Below are positions 17,184 to 26,553 of a stretch of 64,000 nt of DNA, one piece after another. Position numbers and translations under genes: made by a program. Source of the DNA: Geobacter sp. (GTDB taxonomy: Bacteria > Desulfobacterota > Desulfuromonadia > Geobacterales > Pseudopelobacteraceae); contig PJFB01000010.1 of the NCBI GenBank assembly GCA_003574895.1, forward strand, positions 1 to 64,000, given 5' to 3'. Each line of letters begins with the position of its first letter. Position 1 is the first letter of the stretch. The notes below the pieces were generated by a model that ran no database searches, was not told where the DNA came from, and saw only the letters and a list, made by a program, of their open reading frames with translations.

Positions 17184-18617
17184 TCAGAGGTAGGGCGAAA
17201 ACAGTCGGGCAAAGTTGTCCCTGAGCTTGATCGGCATGGGGCGCTGCTTGAGTTCGGTCCGGGTGATCCTGCGGGATACAGCCAGGGAGGTCTTGAAATG
17301 CTGTCTGATCCGGGCCGCAAAGGCCTCATCAAAGATGCTCAGATCCAGCTCGAAGTTGAGCCGCAGGCTGCGGGCATCCAGGTTGGCCGAACCGATCAGG
17401 GTCCAGACATTGTCCACCAGCAGGAGCTTGGTATGGACAAATGGAGGCGGCTGGTAATAGACCTTGATGTTGTTGGCGAGCAGTTCCGGCAGCAGGGCCC
17501 GGTTGGCCCAGTGGATGAAGGGGAGGTTGTTCTTGCCCGGCAGCACGATGCGCACGTCCACCCCGCGCAGGGCCGCGGTGATCAGTGCCGCCGTCATGGG
17601 CCGGTCGGGTATGAAGTATGGGGTCATGATGAAAACCGATTCATCGGCACAGGAGAGCGCCCCCATGATGATCTGCTCCAGTTTCCTGAATTCACGGTCA
17701 GGGCCGTCGCTGATGCAGCGCACGATGGAATCCCCCTGCTGTTCCACCTGCGGGAAAAAGAGCGGATCATCCAGCCGTTCGCCGGTTACGAAATGCCAGT
17801 CCTCCAGAAAGGCACGCTGGAGGTCGTTGACCACCGGCCCCCGGATACGGAAGTGCATGTCGTGAATAGCCTCGGCCGGCGCAGTGCGGGAGGTCTGGTG
17901 CCGACTGCGGATGTTCATGCCGCCGGTGTAGGCTTCGCGGCCGTCGATGATCAGAAGTTTGCGGTGATTGCGCAGATTGATGTAGGCGCCGTGGCGCAGG
18001 GGAAGGTAGCGTTTCAGTTGCACCCGTGAACCGGCCAGGGCCTTGCGGGGCGACAGGCGGCTGTATTTCTCTCCCAGGGCATCGATGATCACCCGCACTG
18101 CCACGCCCCGTTTCTCGGCTTGCCGGAGCTGTTCCACGAACTCGGCTCCGATGCCGTTGGCATCGAAGATATAGCTGGAGAGGTTGATGGTTTCCCGTGC
18201 CTGGCGGATGGCCGCCAACATAACCGGATAGGCCTCTTCGCCGTCGATGAGCGGGGTAACCAGGTTTCCTGCCCGCAACCTGGTGCGCACTATCCGGTCG
18301 GCGATGGTTTGCAGGTCGCAGAGGTGGCTGGCACCCGGCGGCAATTGGACAGGCTCTCCCTCGGGGTCGTCGATCGGGTAAATCTCCGCTCCGCTGATGC
18401 GGCGGCCGCTTTTGCTCCAGCTTCGCGCCCTGCGGGAGATGCGGTTGATGCCCAGGCACCAGTACAGGAACGGCCCGAAGAGCGGCAGGGTCAGATTCAG
18501 GCTCATCCATCCCAGGGCCGAGCGCGAATCGCGCTTGACCAGCAGGGCATGGCCCGCCGCCGCAACGGAAAGCGTAACTGTGCCGGCCGCAAAGAGGCCA
18601 ATCGCCACGCGGTGCAT
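17184..18617 (-). CDS. cls: cardiolipin synthase (phospholipase D family)
   Basis: A 477-residue membrane enzyme that joins two phosphatidylglycerols into cardiolipin. The N-terminus has two hydrophobic segments (IGLFAAGTVTLSVAAAGHALL and LTLPLFGPFLYWCLGI), as in ClsA. Two HKD motifs are intact: NHRKLLIIDG with GGMNIRS, and VHTKLLLVDN with GSANLDARS. The length is typical. It ends four bases before the Rieske gene on the same strand, so the two may be cotranscribed. Confidence 0.92.
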   Translation of the reverse strand: MHRVAIGLFAAGTVTLSVAAAGHALLVKRDSRSALGWMSLNLTLPLFGPFLYWCLGINRISRRARSWSKSGRRISGAEIYPIDDPEGEPVQLPPGASHLCDLQTIADRIVRTRLRAGNLVTPLIDGEEAYPVMLAAIRQARETINLSSYIFDANGIGAEFVEQLRQAEKRGVAVRVIIDALGEKYSRLSPRKALAGSRVQLKRYLPLRHGAYINLRNHRKLLIIDGREAYTGGMNIRSRHQTSRTAPAEAIHDMHFRIRGPVVNDLQRAFLEDWHFVTGERLDDPLFFPQVEQQGDSIVRCISDGPDREFRKLEQIIMGALSCADESVFIMTPYFIPDRPMTAALITAALRGVDVRIVLPGKNNLPFIHWANRALLPELLANNIKVYYQPPPFVHTKLLLVDNVWTLIGSANLDARSLRLNFELDLSIFDEAFAARIRQHFKTSLAVSRRITRTELKQRPMPIKLRDNFARLFSPYL

Positions 18618-18621
18618 AGGA

Positions 18622-18921
18622 TCAGCCCAGGTCGATCAGGATGTCGTCTCCACTGAGTTGAACCGGATAGATCTTAAGGGTGCATTCGGGATGGTCGCCG
18701 CAGCTGCCGTCAACAAGGCTGAAGCGGTAGCCATGGCGCGGACAGGAGATAAAGTCGTTCTTTACCATGGCAGCGGTCAGTGGGCTTCCCTGGTGCGGGC
18801 ATTCATTCTCGCTGGCGTAGATGGTGCCCTTGATGTTGACCAGCAGGACCTCCTGGCCGTTCACGGTGACAACCTTTTTGCCGAAATTGGGTACTTCGCC
18901 GATCTTTGCCGCAAATGTCAT
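18622..18921 (-). CDS. Rieske-type [2Fe-2S] ferredoxin
   Basis: A 99-residue soluble protein. The ATG at 18921 with AGGAGG upstream is preferred over the longer frame. The cluster ligands are visible as CPHQGS and, 16 residues on, CPRHGY, giving two Cys and two His. It resembles small NirD/BphF-like Rieske proteins and probably passes electrons to an unknown partner. No oxygenase gene is adjacent; its only close neighbour is cls, so its role is open. Confidence 0.87.
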   Translation of the reverse strand: MTFAAKIGEVPNFGKKVVTVNGQEVLLVNIKGTIYASENECPHQGSPLTAAMVKNDFISCPRHGYRFSLVDGSCGDHPECTLKIYPVQLSGDDILIDLG

Positions 18922-19205
18922 TGAAATCCTCCTGTTAAGATATCTGGATGAGCATAACCTACCTGAAAAAACCACGCAAAGTCAAATATTTCAGCTTGTG
19001 TATAATTTTTGTGCAGAGTGCTGCCAGCATTACTGAAATCGCAAACTTACACGGATTTTATTGCCTGTGCCGGTTGCCAATTAATGGCAGTACTGGAAAT
19101 CGGCTGTATAATTTGTGGGCAATCACAAATGTTTTAGGCAGCTTTGAAGCTGCTCCATCCCTGAAACCGAATATAATGCGCTGATATGATTGGCAAAATA
19201 AATTA
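18922..19205. other. intergenic region, no gene seen
   Basis: This AT-richer spacer between the divergent Rieske and outer-membrane-protein genes holds no convincing reading frame. TTGGCAAAATAAATT lies just before the sigma-54 promoter. Activator sites for that promoter would be expected here, but no strong palindrome stands out. Confidence 0.45.
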
Positions 19206-19221
19206 TGGCACACTCCGTGCT
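19206..19221 (+). promoter_or_regulatory. sigma-54 promoter of the glnK-amt locus
   Basis: TGGCAC-ACTCC-GTGCT matches the -24/-12 consensus with one deviation (GTGC for TTGC). The predicted start is near 19233, about 125 bases before the first gene. Placement ahead of ammonium-assimilation genes is the classical setting for NtrC-type control. Confidence 0.74.
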
Positions 19222-19358
19222 AAAAGTGCTTCCTGAGGCGATCAACCTCCATTCAGTTGTGGCCAACAACATTCTACTCTACAGAACGTGCAACGATGAA
19301 ACCAAAGAAGCTTTCATCCCATCACCGTTCAAAATCAACGATGAAAAGGAGAGGAAAG

Positions 19359-20132
19359 ATGAAACTTGGAAGAATTCTGGCAGCAGCATGTACGGTAGTA
19401 GTTTTAGCATGTGGTTCGGCATTGGCAACCCCCTCCACCCAAATTTGGATCCCTTCCACAGACGTCAAAGGTTTAAAGGAAGTCAACATTGGCATCGATA
19501 ATTACATTCGCTTCTCGGATGCAGTCGATGCCGGCGCAAATACCTATGATGTCGGTGTGACCACCGGTGTGCTCCCCTTCGAAAAGTTCAAGCTCGAAGT
19601 CGGTGTCGACTATATGACCGACAACCTTGGCGCAGGCGATACCGCGGCACAGCACCCGATATATTTCAATTTCAAAGGTGGCATGCCAGAGGATGCATTG
19701 TTCAAGGGAATGCCTGCCATTGCTGCCGGTATGTACGGCATCGGTACTTTTGACCGCGGCGCAAACGGCAATACCATGGCCAATGTTGCTTACGGACTGA
19801 TTGCCAAGACCTTCCCCGTCATCGGACGTCTCTCTGTTGGTGGCTACAATGGTGCGGAGAAAAACCTGGGAACAAAGACCAACGCCGGCGTGTTGGCCTC
19901 TTGGGATCGCACCATGAGTGAAATTTCCGACAAGCTTTGGTTGGCAGTCGATTACCAGGGCGGTAACAATTATCTCGGCGCCCTCAGCGTTGGCGGTTCG
20001 TGGGCATTTTCCAAAAACGTGTCCCTGCTGGTTGGCGTTGATTTTTACAACCCCTTCTACAATCCGCAAGGCGGTTCATTGCCCGGCGGCAAACCGACAT
20101 TCACCACCCAGGTGGATTTCAATCTTCCCTAG
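19359..20132 (+). CDS. outer-membrane beta-barrel-like protein of the glnK-amt locus
   Basis: A 257-residue exported protein. The ATG at 19359 has AAGGAGAGG upstream and starts a clean signal peptide (RILAAACTVVVLACGSALA). The mature part alternates short polar turns with amphipathic strands (NIGIDNYIRFSDA, FKLEVGVDYMTDN, SLLVGVDFYNPF) and ends in Leu-Pro, consistent with a small outer-membrane barrel. The family is not recognised. Its position behind the sigma-54 promoter and before glnK suggests a role when nitrogen is short, perhaps as a channel for a nitrogen compound. Confidence 0.75.
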   Translation: MKLGRILAAACTVVVLACGSALATPSTQIWIPSTDVKGLKEVNIGIDNYIRFSDAVDAGANTYDVGVTTGVLPFEKFKLEVGVDYMTDNLGAGDTAAQHPIYFNFKGGMPEDALFKGMPAIAAGMYGIGTFDRGANGNTMANVAYGLIAKTFPVIGRLSVGGYNGAEKNLGTKTNAGVLASWDRTMSEISDKLWLAVDYQGGNNYLGALSVGGSWAFSKNVSLLVGVDFYNPFYNPQGGSLPGGKPTFTTQVDFNLP

Positions 20133-20134
20133 CT

Positions 20135-20182
20135 GTACCTCCTTCAATACGGGGGGGAGGTGCCTCTCTCCCCCGACTTTTT
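20135..20182 (+). terminator. terminator with competing upstream pairing, before glnK
   Basis: A stem of eleven pairs (CGGGGGGGAGG with its partner ending CCCCCG, 20150-20175) is followed by ACTTTTT. GTACCTCC (20135-20142) can alternatively pair with GGAGGTGC (20156-20163), which would break the stem. This could reduce or regulate read-through from the outer-membrane-protein gene into glnK. Confidence 0.7.
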
Positions 20183-20209
20183 CAAGGAGTTTGAAAACCC
20201 ACTATATAG

Positions 20210-20578
<369 letters not shown>

Positions 20579-20616
20579 TAAATAAGTAATATCAACTGAA
20601 CTCAGAGGGTGCTCCC

Positions 20617-22089
20617 ATGAAACTAAAACTATACATTGCGTCACTGATGCTTATAATTATGGCTGCTCTGATCCCTATTGCCGCCATGGCTGAAGAAAAA
20701 AAGGATGAAGCCCCGGCGGTGTCCGCCCCGGCAGCGGCAACCCAGGCTGCAACAACTTCCGCTTCAGTTGCTGCTCCTGTAGCGGATGCGGCCGCTGCTC
20801 CGGCCCCGGCGGCCGATGCAAAAAAACCGCTCACGGCGGATGAAGTCCAGACCAATCTCAATTTTGTCTGGACATTGATCGCAGCATTTCTCGTGTTTGT
20901 TATGCAGGCTGGTTTCGCCATGGTGGAGATTGGTTTTACTCGCGCCAAGAATGCCTGCAACATCCTGATGAAAAACATGATGGATTTTTCTGCCGGCGCC
21001 ATTGCCTACTGGGCAGTAGGTTTTGGCCTGATGTTCGGTGTCAGCAATGGTTTTTTCGGGACGACCCACTTTTTCTTCACCGGCGTTGCTGAAGGCGATC
21101 AGCCTTGGAACTTTGCATTCTGGATGTTTCAGGTCGTCTTTGCCGCCACCACGGCTACCATCATTTCCGGAGCTGTTGCGGAACGTACCAAGTTTAGTGC
21201 CTACATCATCTACTCGTTCATTGTCTCTTCCGTGATCTACCCGATCTTTGGCTCCTGGGCATGGGGAAATCTTTACAAGGGCGCCGGTTGGTTGGCGGGC
21301 CTGGGTTTCATTGATTTCGCCGGTTCAACTGTCGTTCATTCAATGGGGGGATGGCTCTCCCTGGCCGGCGCAATCATAGTTGGTCCCCGTCTGGGCAAAT
21401 ATGACAAGAACGGCAACATGAAGCCGATCCCCGGCCACAACATTCCGGTAGCCGGTTTGGGTGTCTTCCTACTCTGGTTCGGATGGTATGGTTTTAACCC
21501 CGGCTCAACCACAACCGGTAATAACACTATTGCCATCATAGCCGTGACAACCACCCTGGCAGCGGCAGCCGGTGCCAACTCGGCAATGTTCTTCACCTGG
21601 CTCAAATTCGGCAAGCCCGATGTCGGTATGACCTTGAACGGAGCACTGGCAGGCCTCGTTGGCATTACCGCTGGTTGTGCCAATGTTTCCCCGCTTTCCG
21701 CTGTAATTATCGGTCTCATTGCCGGAGTGCTGGTTGTCGTTTCGGTTATGTTCTTTGACAAGATCAAGATTGACGATCCTGTCGGCGCGGTATCGGTGCA
21801 TGGTGTTTGCGGCGCATGGGGAACCCTGGCAGCAGGTCTCTTCAATAGCGCTGGTTTCAGCATGAAACAGGTCGGAGTACAGCTGCTCGGCATTGGCTCC
21901 TGCTTTCTCTGGGCATTCGGTTGCGGCCTGATTCTGTTCAAGGTAATTGACATGGTTATTGGTATGCGTGTTTCCAAGGAAGAGGAAATGGCTGGGCTTG
22001 ACCTCTGCGAACACGGCGCATCCGCCTATCCCGATTTCCAGACCGTTCATTTCGGCGCGATGTTTAACCCTGACGAAGGAAAGAAATAA
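20617..22089 (+). CDS. amtB: ammonium transporter (first paralogue)
   Basis: A 490-residue Amt/Rh channel. A signal-like helix (residues 5-26) is followed by an Ala/Pro-rich linker of about 45 residues, then eleven membrane helices beginning NFVWTLIAAFLVFVMQAGF. The twin pore histidines are in VVHSMGGW and VHGVCGAWG, and the Phe-gate region is VFAATTATIISGAVAERTKF. The C-terminal tail has GMRVSKEEEMAGLDLCEHG, the segment that couples subunits and contacts PII. The Pro/Ala linker probably lies in the periplasm. Confidence 0.95.
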   Translation: MKLKLYIASLMLIIMAALIPIAAMAEEKKDEAPAVSAPAAATQAATTSASVAAPVADAAAAPAPAADAKKPLTADEVQTNLNFVWTLIAAFLVFVMQAGFAMVEIGFTRAKNACNILMKNMMDFSAGAIAYWAVGFGLMFGVSNGFFGTTHFFFTGVAEGDQPWNFAFWMFQVVFAATTATIISGAVAERTKFSAYIIYSFIVSSVIYPIFGSWAWGNLYKGAGWLAGLGFIDFAGSTVVHSMGGWLSLAGAIIVGPRLGKYDKNGNMKPIPGHNIPVAGLGVFLLWFGWYGFNPGSTTTGNNTIAIIAVTTTLAAAAGANSAMFFTWLKFGKPDVGMTLNGALAGLVGITAGCANVSPLSAVIIGLIAGVLVVVSVMFFDKIKIDDPVGAVSVHGVCGAWGTLAAGLFNSAGFSMKQVGVQLLGIGSCFLWAFGCGLILFKVIDMVIGMRVSKEEEMAGLDLCEHGASAYPDFQTVHFGAMFNPDEGKK

Positions 22090-22107
22090 AGCAAATGAAA
22101 AAGCGGA

Positions 22108-22150
22108 TATCCGGCTGCCAGCCTAAATAACGGCAGCCGGGTATTTTAGT
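22108..22150 (+). terminator. intrinsic terminator between the two amt genes
   Basis: Twelve pairs (TATCCGGCTGCC with GGCAGCCGGGTA) enclose a 12-base loop, followed by TTTTAGTTTA. It probably reduces transcription of the second transporter. Confidence 0.75.
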
Positions 22151-22185
22151 TTAACGTGCTTAACACCTATCAAAGGAGATATGAT

Positions 22186-23700
22186 ATGAAGGCACAAAGA
22201 TGTCTTTCAAAAAACAATCTTAAGCCACGGCTAAAAAAACTTACTATTGGATTGATCATCAGCACCTTGGCTTTTTTGGCGATATTTCCATTTACGGCCC
22301 TCGCTGAAGAGAAGAAAGATGATCCTGCCGCGATAACAACAACTGTATCGGCACCAGCGGCTGATGCCACAAAAGAGGCCACCGTTGTTGCAACACCCGC
22401 AACACCTCCGGATGTAAAACCAATTCTCAATACCGGCGATACCGCCTGGATGCTGGTATCGTCCGCTCTTGTGCTCCTGATGATCCCTGGCCTGGCCCTG
22501 TTCTACGGTGGTATGGTACGTCAGAAGAACGTGCTCTCCACCATGATGCATTCCTTTGTTGCCATGGGTATCGTTGGTGTGCAATGGACCGTTCTCGGAT
22601 ATTCCCTTGCCTTTGCTCCTGACCTGGGTGGGATGGGGTTGGTAGGGGATTTAAGCAAGTTTATGCTGCATGGTCTGGTCATCATGAAAGATGCCGCAAC
22701 CGGCACGGTTGACTGGGCACTGTTTCAGAACTACACCAAAGAACCGGGTGCCATACCCGAACTGGTGTTTGCCATGTATCAGGCGATGTTCGCCATGATC
22801 ACCGTGGCCCTGGTTTCCGGAGCCCTGGCCGAGCGGGTCAAGTTCTCCGCCTATTGCCTGTTCGTGCTTCTCTGGACGACCCTGGTCTATGACCCCCTGG
22901 CCCACTGGGTCTGGATGGCCGACGGCTGGCTCTTCAAGAAAGGGGCCCTGGACTTTGCCGGCGGTACAGTCGTCCATCTCTCCTCCGGTATCTCGGCATT
23001 GGCCTTCCTGGTCTTTCTGGGCAAACGGCACGGCTTTCCCCATGAGCGGATGGCGCCCCACAACCTGCCCCTGACCCTGCTGGGCGTCGGCCTGCTCTGG
23101 TTCGGCTGGTTCGGCTTCAATGCCGGTTCGGCAATCGTCGGTGTCAACAACTCCGACGCAGCCGGCGGCCTTGCTGGCCTGGCCTTTGCCACCACCACCA
23201 TCGCCCCCGCGGCAGCCGGCCTCTCCTGGATGATCGCGGAATGGATCCATGCCGGCAAGCCCAGTGCCCTTGGTTTCGGTTCCGGTGTTGTTGCCGGCCT
23301 GGTCGTGATCACACCGGCAGCAGGATTCGTTCAGCCGGGCGCGGCACTGCTCATGGGACTGGCGGCCGGTATTGTCTGCTATGGCGGCGTGCTGCTCAAA
23401 GCCAAGCTCAAATATGACGACTCCCTGGATGCCTTTGGCGTACACGGCATCGGCGGCACCTTTGGCGCCATCCTCACCGGCGTGTTCGCAACAGTCGGAG
23501 CCACCGGGCTGTTGGTGGGGAACGCCCAGCAGCTTCTGACCCAGTTGATTGCGGTCGTCGCAGCAGGTGCTTATGCTTTCACATTTACCCTGATTATTTG
23601 TTTCGTCCTTGACAAAACCATCGGCCTGCGTGTTGACAAGGAAGACGAGATCATGGGTCTCGATCAGACGCAGCATTCAGAGTCCGGCTACAACATGTAA
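22186..23700 (+). CDS. amt: ammonium transporter (second paralogue)
   Basis: A 504-residue Amt protein. The ATG at 22186 follows AAAGGAGATATGAT; an upstream in-frame ATG is less likely. A signal-like helix and a 40-residue Ala/Thr/Pro linker precede eleven membrane helices. The core is closer to classic AmtB (DTAWMLVSSALVLLMIPGLALFYGGMVR, then FNAGSAI). Pore His residues lie in VVHLSSGISAL and VHGIGGTFGA, and the C-terminal switch is GLRVDKEDEIMGLDQTQH. With the first copy this gives two Amt proteins served by one local PII. Confidence 0.95.
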   Translation: MKAQRCLSKNNLKPRLKKLTIGLIISTLAFLAIFPFTALAEEKKDDPAAITTTVSAPAADATKEATVVATPATPPDVKPILNTGDTAWMLVSSALVLLMIPGLALFYGGMVRQKNVLSTMMHSFVAMGIVGVQWTVLGYSLAFAPDLGGMGLVGDLSKFMLHGLVIMKDAATGTVDWALFQNYTKEPGAIPELVFAMYQAMFAMITVALVSGALAERVKFSAYCLFVLLWTTLVYDPLAHWVWMADGWLFKKGALDFAGGTVVHLSSGISALAFLVFLGKRHGFPHERMAPHNLPLTLLGVGLLWFGWFGFNAGSAIVGVNNSDAAGGLAGLAFATTTIAPAAAGLSWMIAEWIHAGKPSALGFGSGVVAGLVVITPAAGFVQPGAALLMGLAAGIVCYGGVLLKAKLKYDDSLDAFGVHGIGGTFGAILTGVFATVGATGLLVGNAQQLLTQLIAVVAAGAYAFTFTLIICFVLDKTIGLRVDKEDEIMGLDQTQHSESGYNM

Positions 23701-23728
23701 TACCTGCCTGTTAATCAGTGTAACCAGA

Positions 23729-23755
23729 AGAAGCCGCCCTTTCTGGGCGGCTTCT
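23729..23755. terminator. strong hairpin after the second amt gene
   Basis: AGAAGCCGCCC and GGGCGGCTTCT pair perfectly over eleven bases around TTTCT. Only GTCCTT follows, so it is a T-poor terminator or an mRNA end-stabilising hairpin separating amt from the kinase gene. Confidence 0.65.
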
Positions 23756-23787
23756 GTCCTTGCACCGTCAAAGGCATTGGAGTTTAC

Positions 23788-24534
23788 ATGAAGACCCTGG
23801 CAGAAAAGCATAACAATGACAATATCAGCGCTGAACTCCTCAAGCAGATGGCTTACAATGAAAAAATGGCCGAATTGGGGAGGATCTCGGCCGGCGTTGT
23901 TCATGAGCTGAATTCACCGCTCTCGGTAATTACCTCCGCTGCCCAGATGATTCTGCGGGAGAGCGATGTCTCTGAATTCGTCCGCGAAATGGTGGCTCGT
24001 ATCAGCTCGGAGGCCCAGCGTCTCTCTCAGATGACGCGCGGCTTGCTGAATTTCAGCCGGCAGGACGAAGCTACCGAAGAGACGGACGTCAATCTTGCCG
24101 TTGAATTCATTCTCGACTTTCTTGCCTATGAAGCCGCCAAACGGGGCGTGACAGTCCTGCGTAACCTGGATTACCATCTGCAGACCGTGCGGATGGACAG
24201 TAACCTCCTCAAGCAGATCCTGCTCAATATAATCATGAACTCCCTACAGGCCATGGAGCAGGATGGCGGCAAACTGCTCGTTGATACCTTTGCGCCCAAA
24301 GATGGGGATATCGGCATCTCCATTGCCGACACCGGACCTGGCATTCCCGATGATGCCATGACAAAAATTTTCCAGCCCTATTACACCACCAAAAAGCCCG
24401 GCGAAGGCACCGGTCTGGGGTTGTTCGTAACAAAGACGCTGGTGGAGAACATGGGAGGGCGGATCGAGGTCAGGAGCAGGCGCAACAAGGGGACCATGTT
24501 TTCCATAACGTTTGCTCTGGCAAGGCAGGGATGA
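23788..24534 (+). CDS. soluble histidine kinase without a recognised sensor domain
   Basis: A 248-residue cytoplasmic kinase. The H-box AGVVHELNSPLSVI lies at about residue 40 with only a short N-terminal helix before it, so no PAS or membrane sensor is present. The catalytic domain has N-box NIIMNSLQAMEQ, G1 SIADTGPGIP, F-box and G2 GTGLGLFVTKTLVE. The layout resembles the transmitter part of NtrB. It lies 87 bases after amt and may read nitrogen status through PII or another partner. No response regulator is adjacent. Confidence 0.86.
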   Translation: MKTLAEKHNNDNISAELLKQMAYNEKMAELGRISAGVVHELNSPLSVITSAAQMILRESDVSEFVREMVARISSEAQRLSQMTRGLLNFSRQDEATEETDVNLAVEFILDFLAYEAAKRGVTVLRNLDYHLQTVRMDSNLLKQILLNIIMNSLQAMEQDGGKLLVDTFAPKDGDIGISIADTGPGIPDDAMTKIFQPYYTTKKPGEGTGLGLFVTKTLVENMGGRIEVRSRRNKGTMFSITFALARQG

Positions 24535-24594
24535 CCTGAAACTGCAACTTCCTGCCACCCATTCTGTCCATGGAATCACGCAAGGAACAACGAG

Positions 24595-24637
24595 GACCGT
24601 TCGCCCGAGGGAGCTTAGGGGAACGGTCTTTTTTTAC
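24595..24637 (+). terminator. intrinsic terminator after the kinase gene
   Basis: GACCGTTC and GAACGGTC pair over eight bases, and eight T follow directly. The loop is long (18 bases). Confidence 0.75.
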
Positions 24638-24704
24638 ATAACTACCGGATGATGTTGCCCTAAGCATCTTTAAAGATTAGAATCGCCGCAAAAAAGGAGA
24701 CTGC

Positions 24705-25991
24705 ATGCCCGCCTCACTGGTTATCATATTTGTTCTCGCATACGCCGCCATTGCCCTTGAACACCCCATAAAGATCAACAAAAGCGCCTCAGCTCTCATG
24801 GGTGCCGGGCTGCTGTGGACCGTTTACGCGGTGATGAACGGCAACCATGATCTGGCTGTGGAGCAATTGAACGAATCACTGGCTGCGACCGCCCAGATCG
24901 TATTCTTCCTGATCGGGGCCATGACCATCGTGGAAGTTGTTGATGCCCATAACGGATTCGAGGTTATCACATCAAGGATCAGTACCACCAAGCTGACCTC
25001 GCTGTTGTGGCTGGTCGGTTTCGTGACCTTCTTCCTGAGCTCGGTGCTCGACAATCTTACCACCACCATTGTCATGATCTCGATGATGCGGAAGCTTCTG
25101 GACCGTAAGGACGATCGGTTGTTCTTTGCCGGGATCATTGTCGTGGCTGCCAATGCCGGCGGCGCCTGGAGCCCTATCGGCGACGTGACCACCACCATGC
25201 TCTGGATCGGCGGACAGATCAGCACCCTGGCCATTATGAAGGGGGTGTTGGTGCCTTCTTTGATCAACCTGATCGTGCCGTTGTTGATAATCAGTTATGT
25301 TCTGCGGGGTAAGGAGGTGGTGGCACCGGAGAAGGTTGCGAACGGCAACGGTTATGAAACCACGCTGTTCGAGCGCAACCTCATGTTCTTTCTAGGCATA
25401 GGCATCCTGGTGATGGTCCCGGTATTCAAGACCTTGACACACCTGCCACCTTTCATGGGAATCCTCTTCGGCCTTGGCATCCTCTGGCTGGCCGGCGATT
25501 TGGCACACCGGAACAAGGATGACGATGAAAAGGAACATCTGACCTTGGCCCATGCCCTGATGCGGATCGACATGGGGTCGATCGTCTTCTTCATCGGCAT
25601 CCTGCTGTCGGTTGCCGTCCTGGAGCATACCCATATTCTGTCAGCGCTGGCCGCATGGCTCGACCGGGCCGTTGGCCGCCAGGACATCATCGTCACGATC
25701 ATCGGCCTGGCCAGTGCCGTGGTGGACAACGTGCCGCTGGTGGCCGCCTCCATGGGGATGTACGGCATGGCGGCAAATCCTCCTGACAGCTTTCTGTGGG
25801 AATTCATGGCCTACTGTGCCGGCACCGGCGGCTCCATCCTGATAATCGGGTCTGCGGCGGGAGTTGCCGCCATGGGCCTGGAGCGGATAAACTTTATCTG
25901 GTATGTGAAGAGAATCAGCGGGTTGGCGCTGGTCGGTTATTTTTTCGGCGTCCTCGCCTACATCATACAGTACAGGCTGTTACACGGCTGA
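24705..25991 (+). CDS. nhaD: sodium/proton antiporter, NhaD family
   Basis: A 428-residue inner-membrane antiporter with about twelve helices. Family signatures are the intramembrane SSVLDNLTTTIVM, the repeat-like SAVVDNVPLVAAS (second inverted half) and NAGGAWSPIGDVTTTMLW. The paired Asp-Asn motifs in the two half-repeats form the ion pathway of the IT superfamily. It exports Na+ or Li+ in exchange for protons. It stands alone between a terminator and a convergent gene. Confidence 0.93.
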   Translation: MPASLVIIFVLAYAAIALEHPIKINKSASALMGAGLLWTVYAVMNGNHDLAVEQLNESLAATAQIVFFLIGAMTIVEVVDAHNGFEVITSRISTTKLTSLLWLVGFVTFFLSSVLDNLTTTIVMISMMRKLLDRKDDRLFFAGIIVVAANAGGAWSPIGDVTTTMLWIGGQISTLAIMKGVLVPSLINLIVPLLIISYVLRGKEVVAPEKVANGNGYETTLFERNLMFFLGIGILVMVPVFKTLTHLPPFMGILFGLGILWLAGDLAHRNKDDDEKEHLTLAHALMRIDMGSIVFFIGILLSVAVLEHTHILSALAAWLDRAVGRQDIIVTIIGLASAVVDNVPLVAASMGMYGMAANPPDSFLWEFMAYCAGTGGSILIIGSAAGVAAMGLERINFIWYVKRISGLALVGYFFGVLAYIIQYRLLHG

Positions 25992-26032
25992 GGAGAATGG
26001 GGATGGAGTAAATTTCGTGAACTGCGGATTTC

Positions 26033-26506
26033 CTAGGCAGGCTCTTTCCCGGTATCTTCCAAAATGGGGATGATGACGACCTTGATCTTACCCTTGCCCC
26101 ACAGCCCGATCTTTTTAGCGGCGGCCCTGGAAAGGTCAATGAAATGGAAGGCGGTTTTGGCGCAACGGTCAGTGATGGTGACGTGAACTTCCTGCTTTGT
26201 GGCGGGGTTTACCACCCTCACTATTGTTCCCAGCGGCAGGCTGGAATGTGCGGCAGTCATTTTCTCGGGGTTGTAACGTTGTCCTGAAGTGGTTCTTTTC
26301 CCGACAAAACGGCTGGCGTAATAGGAGGCAAAACCTTCGGCGGGTTCCTGGGAACTTCCCTTGAGCACCAGATCTTCAAGCTGATCCACCAGGGGAGCCT
26401 CTGCCCGGGCGGCATGGGGGGCGCCCGCAACGGCTGCCAGCGCAATGGCCATGGCCACTATCAGGCATTTCCCGTGACGGGTATGGGTTGCTTGAAATTC
26501 AAACAT
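26033..26506 (-). CDS. rlpA: RlpA-like double-psi beta-barrel protein, secreted
   Basis: A 157-residue exported protein with a signal peptide (CLIVAMAIALAAVAGAPHAARA). The double-psi barrel starts GFASYYASRFVGKRTTSGQRYN and contains the conserved HSSLPLGTIVRVVNPAT, VTITDRC and FIDLSRAAAKKIG. RlpA proteins are lytic transglycosylases that cut peptidoglycan strands lacking stem peptides at the septum. There is no SPOR domain, so septal targeting is doubtful. Confidence 0.88.
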   Translation of the reverse strand: MFEFQATHTRHGKCLIVAMAIALAAVAGAPHAARAEAPLVDQLEDLVLKGSSQEPAEGFASYYASRFVGKRTTSGQRYNPEKMTAAHSSLPLGTIVRVVNPATKQEVHVTITDRCAKTAFHFIDLSRAAAKKIGLWGKGKIKVVIIPILEDTGKEPA

Positions 26507-26553
26507 ATTGTTTTGTACACTAAAACAATAGTCATGTCAAGTCAGGCGTCTGC

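Noticed and set aside
19295-19345. ANTAR-type tandem hairpins in the leader of the glnK locus
   Set aside because: The first hairpin has an AAAGAA loop that fits the A1/G4 rule, but the second has no G at position four and no terminator follows.
22651-23676. 341-codon antisense frame across the second amt gene
   Set aside because: It is the shadow of an intact Amt protein; its composition is low-complexity and no ribosome site precedes it.
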